Below are positions 59,801-64,000 of a stretch of 64,000 nt of DNA, in pieces. The stretch is taken from positions 43,895-107,894 of the forward strand of contig JAEWMJ010000043.1 in NCBI GenBank assembly GCA_023393165.1. The letters run 5' to 3'. The notes beneath the pieces are model-generated. The model was not told the DNA's origin. It worked only from the letters and a program-made list of their open reading frames with translations, and did not search any database. Every line of letters begins with the position of its first letter. Position 1 is the first letter of the stretch. A program made the position numbers and the translations under genes. Origin of the DNA: Bacillota bacterium (GTDB lineage: Bacteria; Bacillota; Clostridia; Christensenellales; Christensenellaceae).

Positions 59801-60931
59801 TCACGAAGGCTTTAAAACTACTTTTATGCAATCATCCTCCTTCCTGTCAAAAATCTGATACGCCCAATCTCCTTTATCCAGAGCCAGCCTGTGTGTGATA
59901 ATATCCGTCGCGTCAAATTTTCCGTTTTGAATCTGGTCCAGGATCAAGGGAATAAACGCCTGCGCCGGGCATTGACCCATTTTAAGCGTAATGTTCCTTG
60001 AAAAGAAGTCTCCCAGCGGAAACATATTGTATCTTCCTCCGTATACGCCCACCAGCTGTACCGTCCCGCCCTTCCGGACGCAGGACATAGCGATCTCGAT
60101 TGCGGACTTGGAACCGCCCTGCAGTCTCAGCATGGTTTCGATCATCTCAAATGTGGTCATCTTTCCGTCCATGCCGACACAGTCTATCACTACATCGGCG
60201 CCGCCGTTTGTAATATCCTTGAGATACTCGCCCGTATCGTCGTGTTCTTCAAAATTGACCGTCTCCACGCCGTATCCTGCCGCGTGATCCAGGCGGTATT
60301 TGACACAATCCACGCCGATGACCCGTTTCGCGCCGAAGAAAATCGCCCATTTCATGGCCAGCAGTCCCACAGGCCCGCATCCCAAAACAATCACGGTGTC
60401 GCCGGGCGCCACGCCGCCGCTGGTAACCCCCCAGTATGAAGTGGGCAGTATATCCGTTAAAAACAAGACCTGCTCGTCCGAGAGGTCTTCGGGAACAATC
60501 GTCGGGCCGACATTGCCGTAGGGCACCAGCAGGTATTCCGCCTGGCCTCCGTCATATCCGCCAAACGTATCGCTGTATCCAAATATTCCGCCTGCTTCCC
60601 CATAGGGGTTTGAATTTTCGCACGCCGTGAACATGCCGCGCTCACAATACCAGCAGTGGCCGCAGGATACCGGAAACGGTACGATCACCCTGTCTCCTTT
60701 TTTTACCTTTGTCACTTCCGGACCCGTCTCTTCCACAATGCCCATTGTTTCATGTCCCAGGACCGTACCCTTTTGCAGATGAGGAACCATGCCATGGATC
60801 AGGTGCAGGTCCGAACCGCAAATTGCCGTGGACGTTACTTTTACGATGATGTCGTCGGGTTTACCCAACTTCGGGTCATCCACCTCTTTAACTTCCACAT
60901 TCTTTATTCCGTTATAAACAAGCGCTTTCAT
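59801..60931 (-). CDS. Zinc-dependent alcohol dehydrogenase family protein
   Basis: A 376-residue medium-chain dehydrogenase of the formaldehyde-dehydrogenase-like branch. Catalytic zinc: Cys in TAICGSDLH and GHETMGIVEE; structural zinc: CGHCWYCERGMFTAC; cofactor: VIVLGCGPVGLLAMKW and Asp in VIGVDCVKYRL, suggesting NAD. ATG 60929-60931 has GGAG eight bases upstream. It oxidises or reduces a small alcohol/aldehyde; the substrate is unknown. It is over 45 kb from the microcompartment and lacks an encapsulation extension, so it is probably unrelated to it. Confidence 0.92.
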   Translation of the reverse strand: MKALVYNGIKNVEVKEVDDPKLGKPDDIIVKVTSTAICGSDLHLIHGMVPHLQKGTVLGHETMGIVEETGPEVTKVKKGDRVIVPFPVSCGHCWYCERGMFTACENSNPYGEAGGIFGYSDTFGGYDGGQAEYLLVPYGNVGPTIVPEDLSDEQVLFLTDILPTSYWGVTSGGVAPGDTVIVLGCGPVGLLAMKWAIFFGAKRVIGVDCVKYRLDHAAGYGVETVNFEEHDDTGEYLKDITNGGADVVIDCVGMDGKMTTFEMIETMLRLQGGSKSAIEIAMSCVRKGGTVQLVGVYGGRYNMFPLGDFFSRNITLKMGQCPAQAFIPLILDQIQNGKFDATDIITHRLALDKGDWAYQIFDRKEDDCIKVVLKPS

Positions 60932-60981
60932 TCCATCAACTCCACTCTTTTTATACCGATAAAAACTTAAATGCAAAAAAC

Positions 60982-61025
60982 AACCATATTATTGGCCGGA
61001 CTATAGTCCGGCCAATAATATGGTT
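60982..61025. repeat. 44-bp perfect palindrome upstream of the alcohol dehydrogenase
   Basis: The arms AACCATATTATTGGCCGGAC / GTCCGGCCAATAATATGGTT with TATA at the centre are perfectly complementary over 22 bases each. ATGCAAA blocks flank it imperfectly. It lies 51 bases before the dehydrogenase start. A partial copy (TCCGGCCAATTA, 61127-61142) lies at the NRAMP gene end. It could be a terminator for the upstream NRAMP transcript, an operator, or a small mobile palindrome. Confidence 0.8.
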
Positions 61026-61138
61026 TGCATTTTGATAAATGATATACTCTTAAAAAACGTATATTTTTTGAATAAAAAAAGCCTTCATTTAAAGACGAAA
61101 GCCGGCATTATGTGTCCTTTTACATATGATCCGGCCAA

Positions 61139-62383
61139 TTAAATATAACTCAAAAGCAGCATTATATTGAGCAGCGTGACAACTGCGCCGATCGCCCACA
61201 GCAAAGTCTTTTCCAGGGCGGTATTTGCAAATTTCCCCATCACCTTCTTTGACGATGTCAGGAATATCAGCAAGAATATTGTGATCGGGAGTTGGATGCT
61301 CAGCAACATCTGGGAATAGACCAGCCCGTCAAACGGCGAGGTAATAAAGAATATTGCGGCAATGGCAGACAGCATGGTGATCAGGACGCCCGTTTTGGTA
61401 TGGGAATCCGCTATATCGTACGGCTCGCCGAAAATGCCCGCGAATATGCTTCCGCCCGCCATTCCGGCGGTGATGCTGGAAGACAGGCCGGAAAACAGCA
61501 GCGCAAACGCGAACACAATGGAGGCCGCGTTGCCAAGCAGGGGTTTTAATAAGACCTGGGCCTGCCCGAGCTCGGATACCTGCGTTCCGCTCTGGAAGAA
61601 TGTCGCGGCGGCCATCAGTATCATTGCGCTGTTGATAGCCCAGCCTACGATCATGGAAAACAAGGTATCGGCGAATTCGTATTTGAGCTGGCGTTTCATC
61701 ACCTTCTCATCCTTAAGGTTCCACTGCCTGCTCTGTATGACCTCGGAATGCAGAAACAGATTATGGGGCATCACAACGGCGCCCAGCACGCTCATAATGA
61801 TGGGCATGGAACCTTCGGGGAACGAAGGGGTCAGCCATCCGGTAAACGCCGCACCCCAGTCAATTTTCACCAGCGCGATCTCAAAAATAAAAGACACGCC
61901 GATCACGGATACAAACGCGATGATAATTTTTTCGATTTTTTTATAGGAATTTGAAAACTGCATCCACAAAACCGCAGCCAGAACGATGATGGCGCCCAGT
62001 TTGATGGGCAGCCCCAGCAGCATCTGAAGAGCGATAGCCCCGCCCAGTATCTCGGCAAGCGCAGTGGACACCGAGGCTGCCATTGCGGTTGTGAGGATAA
62101 TATTTTTAGTTTTTGGATTGAGAGCCTGGGTAGCCGCTTCGGAAAGGCATTTTCCCGTTACGATGCCCAGATGCGCCGCATTATGCTGCAACATGACGAG
62201 CATGGCTGTGGACAGGGTCACCATCCATAAAAGCAGGTATCCGTATCCCGCACCTGCCGCAATGTTGGAAGCCCAGTTGCCGGGATCGATAAAGCCTACC
62301 GTCACCAGCATTCCCGGTCCTATATATTTGAAAAAGTCAATTGCAGTGAGTCTTGGCTTATGAGAACCGCCAAACAGCTTCAT
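61139..62383 (-). CDS. mntH: NRAMP-family divalent metal (Mn2+/Fe2+) transporter
   Basis: A 414-residue membrane transporter with 11 predicted transmembrane helices. The metal-site motifs are intact: FIDPGNWASN in helix 1 (Asp and Asn ligands) and VVMPHNLFLHS in helix 6 (the Met position is retained: GAVVMPHN). This predicts proton-coupled import of Mn2+ or Fe2+. The DPGN Asp and the Met-Pro-His-Asn pattern are those of true metal transporters. Monocistronic; no riboswitch or Fur/MntR box was recognised in the 99 bases upstream. Confidence 0.93.
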   Translation of the reverse strand: MKLFGGSHKPRLTAIDFFKYIGPGMLVTVGFIDPGNWASNIAAGAGYGYLLLWMVTLSTAMLVMLQHNAAHLGIVTGKCLSEAATQALNPKTKNIILTTAMAASVSTALAEILGGAIALQMLLGLPIKLGAIIVLAAVLWMQFSNSYKKIEKIIIAFVSVIGVSFIFEIALVKIDWGAAFTGWLTPSFPEGSMPIIMSVLGAVVMPHNLFLHSEVIQSRQWNLKDEKVMKRQLKYEFADTLFSMIVGWAINSAMILMAAATFFQSGTQVSELGQAQVLLKPLLGNAASIVFAFALLFSGLSSSITAGMAGGSIFAGIFGEPYDIADSHTKTGVLITMLSAIAAIFFITSPFDGLVYSQMLLSIQLPITIFLLIFLTSSKKVMGKFANTALEKTLLWAIGAVVTLLNIMLLLSYI

Positions 62384-62482
62384 CTCGCATATTCTCCTTT
62401 AAACCGCATCTCGTTATATTCTAAATCATTTTTCTTTACTCTAAACGAAAAAACATCCCTTTGGCACCTTTTTGGAAAGCAT

Positions 62483-62788
62483 TTATTCGTGCTTTGAAAA
62501 AAAACCGGCAATCGCTTCATCCATATCCGGATGGTGGGTTACGTAGCCAATAGCGATCCTGTTTCCGGTAAGTTCCGCCATCTCAACGGCTTTTTCCTGG
62601 CCGAACGCGCCGCATAATTCTATGGCGCCCACCCCCTCCGCCACAAGTTCAAGCACTTTTTTGACTGCTTCGTCATAATTTCTGACTGTATAAATATAAG
62701 TTGTCTGCCGCGCCGTCTCAAACGCCGCGTGATGGATTTTGGGGTCATAATGTTCTCCCATGAGCAAAAACGCAAATTTCTTTTTCAT
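62483..62788 (-). CDS. DUF6506-like small protein
   Basis: A 101-residue protein with no catalytic motif recognised: KKKFAFLLMGEHYDPKIHHA at the start, a helix with NYDEAVKKVLELVAEGVGAIELCGAFG, and IAIGYVTHHPDMDEA near the end. It resembles the DUF6506 family, of unknown function. ATG has AGGAGGCGGCT upstream, so translation is probably efficient. It lies 100 bases upstream of mntH on the same strand and may be cotranscribed. Confidence 0.75.
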   Translation of the reverse strand: MKKKFAFLLMGEHYDPKIHHAAFETARQTTYIYTVRNYDEAVKKVLELVAEGVGAIELCGAFGQEKAVEMAELTGNRIAIGYVTHHPDMDEAIAGFFSKHE

Positions 62789-62956
62789 AGCCGCCTCCTT
62801 TTAAAATTAAAACTTATTTGATTCATTATAGCATAAAGGCGGACCCCGGCGGATAAAAAAGCAAGCATCTCCCAAATGTACCCAGATTTTGTGGAAATGC
62901 TTGCAGTTATCTGGCATATCCGTCGTGGATAATGCCAAACTATCAGACTGTGAAAT

Positions 62957-63661
62957 TTAAGCGTTGCTCAGTGCTTCAGTCTCTCCGGCCCAAAAAGACT
63001 CCTGATTGAGAAGAATATTTTGTATCTCGGTCAGATCGTCCCCGGTGACTGTCCCTTCCTTCACCTTATCAAAAAAGCTGAGAAGGATATCCATATTCGT
63101 GCTTTGGGTTGCGGAAACCGTACTTGCATCCGTTTCGCCGTCTTCATCCGGATCCGGCGGCGGACCCATCATCGGCGGCATGGGAGGACGCATCCCCATC
63201 CCCTCTTCATCCATTTGAATGAGCAGATCCTGCAAATCCGCAAGATCGTCTTGGGTAACCGTTCCTTCCTTCACTTTATCAAGGAAGCTTGTGATGCTGT
63301 CTGCGTAGTCATTGGCCTGGCCGCTGGCCGAAACCATGCCGGCGCCGACTGAACCAATGCCTTCCACGCCTGTGCCTTCAGCCTGGCCGGATGGCATAGG
63401 CGGCGGTGGCGGCATCAATGACTGAAGATCGGTAGTGTTCAATAGTTCCTGCATGGATGCAAGATCATCATCCGTTACCGTCCCCTCTTTTACCTTGTCC
63501 AGGAATTCCCTGAATTCTTCATAATCGCTGCTCAGTGCGACCTGGTCTTCATCCGTGGATGTATCGATCAGATCCACAAGATTCTGGCAGCTGGTACTGG
63601 CCGAAGTTGTACCCAACAATATCGAATACAACGAGCTGTTTCCAATTGATGATATTTGCAA
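62957..63661 (-). CDS. Protein with three DKVKEGTVT-DDL repeats and Pro/Met-rich linkers
   Basis: A 234-residue protein of unknown function. Three copies of a 30-residue unit, F-L/F-DKVKEGTVT-x-DDL-x-x-x-Q-x-LL, are seen at about residues 51-75, 123-147 and 195-219. They are joined by linkers rich in Pro, Met and Gly (MPPPPPMP; MRPPMPPMMGPPPDPDED). No signal peptide or membrane segment. The start is TTG, with GGAGGG six bases upstream; the beginning MQISSIGNSSLYSILLG looks like that of small FlgM/rod-type or secreted proteins without cleavage site. Each unit could form two short helices. Confidence 0.8.
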   Translation of the reverse strand: MQISSIGNSSLYSILLGTTSASTSCQNLVDLIDTSTDEDQVALSSDYEEFREFLDKVKEGTVTDDDLASMQELLNTTDLQSLMPPPPPMPSGQAEGTGVEGIGSVGAGMVSASGQANDYADSITSFLDKVKEGTVTQDDLADLQDLLIQMDEEGMGMRPPMPPMMGPPPDPDEDGETDASTVSATQSTNMDILLSFFDKVKEGTVTGDDLTEIQNILLNQESFWAGETEALSNA

Positions 63662-64000
63662 TTAGATCCCTCCATAATATTAATTCGCCGGCGTCTTATA
63701 AAATTTTGGGGCGTCCCCCACAAATTATATCGTACCCGGAAAGACGATCTTTACAGCCTTGCCCAAGTTATCAGCAAAAGTTCAGCATGCTGTCACACAG
63801 CCGTCACATAAAAACAGGATATATTACATTTTATACTTTAATACCTATATAGATGCGGTTTTTACATTATTAAAAAATCATAACCACCCGTCAAACGGGT
63901 GGTTTGCACTAAGCCTATAAGGCTTTATTACTGGCCAGCGTCTCAAGGCGCTGGCTTTCTCTTTGTTCAAGCCACCATGCCGTTGCCTCTTTTGCATGCC
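63662..64000. other. Right-edge non-coding region
   Basis: About 220 bases of A/T-rich sequence without a credible frame, upstream of the TTG-started repeat protein, followed by the hairpin cluster listed next. Confidence 0.5.
63876..64000 (-). mobile_element. Hairpin cluster, probable terminal end of an IS200/IS605-type element
   Basis: Three hairpins in a row: AACCACCCG/CGGGTGGTT (63882-63904), AAGCC/GGCTT (63911-63925) and GCCAGCG/CGCTGGC (63934-63955). On the minus strand the last is followed by TATGATTTTTT. Subterminal hairpins ending in a CCACCCGTTTGACGGGTGG-like stem are typical of the right end and associated guide-RNA-like transcript of tnpB-bearing elements. No transposase gene is in the window, so the body would lie to the right. 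Confidence 0.4.

Noticed and set aside
59801..60931. The zinc alcohol dehydrogenase as the missing microcompartment alcohol dehydrogenase
   Set aside because: It is of the medium-chain zinc type, has no encapsulation extension and lies more than 45 kb from the locus on a separate transcript.
1..64000. CRISPR arrays, rRNA and tRNA genes
   Set aside because: No regularly spaced repeats, rRNA signature segments or cloverleaf-like sequences were noticed. A covariance-model scan would be needed to exclude a single tRNA.

Overview
The window reads as a chromosomal segment of an anaerobic, probably spore-forming Bacillota/Clostridia bacterium. Supporting signs are the metabolosome gene set, a PdaA-type sporulation deacetylase, a CotJC-type coat-protein remnant, Gram-positive lipoprotein signals with Ala/Ser-rich linkers, strong GGAGG ribosome binding sites, frequent TTG/GTG starts and a Clostridia-type cyanophycin operon. 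No rRNA, tRNA or CRISPR array was recognised. Species cannot be fixed from the sequence alone.

Region 1 (1-15.7 kb) is the most unusual part. The tail of a DeoR-family regulator faces a long minus-strand block. Read in transcription order, this block encodes a bacterial microcompartment (pduL, a flavoprotein-like cargo, two BMC-P, an aldehyde dehydrogenase, a PduS/RnfC-like flavo-Fe-S protein, a PduT-like BMC-T, BMC-H and BMC-P), then a second unit (aldehyde dehydrogenase, BMC-P, BMC-H), then a ribose-type ABC importer and the pair mtnK (methylthioribose kinase) and mtnA (methylthioribose-1-phosphate isomerase). No classical signature enzyme or alcohol dehydrogenase is present. The pairing suggests a compartment that handles the aldehyde released when 5-methylthioribose or 5-deoxyribose phosphates are cleaved; the aldolase needed for that is not in the window. 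Three promoter regions of this block carry related A/T-rich candidate operators.

Region 2 (15.8-31.5 kb) is mixed. It holds a hybrid histidine kinase with a REC-GGDEF partner, a solitary large serine recombinase, an alkaline phosphatase behind a four-hexamer PHO-box-like array, a YibE/F membrane protein, a CoA-acyltransferase-like protein that lacks its catalytic residues, a PdaA-like deacetylase, and a decayed zone (27.4-31.5 kb) with an imperfect direct repeat, a phage terminase small-subunit remnant and a truncated cotJC.

Region 3 (31.5-51.2 kb) is ordinary chromosome: a response regulator/kinase/ABC-permease module, a C69 peptidase, a MscS channel, an aldo/keto reductase and an SDR separated by a long imperfect palindrome, an amino-acid ABC importer, an ArsR-controlled four-domain CoA-disulfide-reductase/rhodanese/TusA/DsrE fusion, AcpS, a TetR regulator with small membrane proteins, and pyrimidine nucleoside salvage (cdd, pdp).

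Region 4 (51.2-64 kb) has a P2-type cation ATPase behind a clear NiCo (czcD) riboswitch with consensus promoter and terminator, a cyanophycin cycle operon (iadA-cphB-cphA) divergent from a ureohydrolase-like gene, a zinc alcohol dehydrogenase preceded by a 44-bp perfect palindrome, an NRAMP transporter, a DUF6506-like protein, a protein with three copies of a DKVKEGTVT-DDL motif, and, at the right edge, three consecutive hairpins that look like the end of an IS200/IS605-type element.
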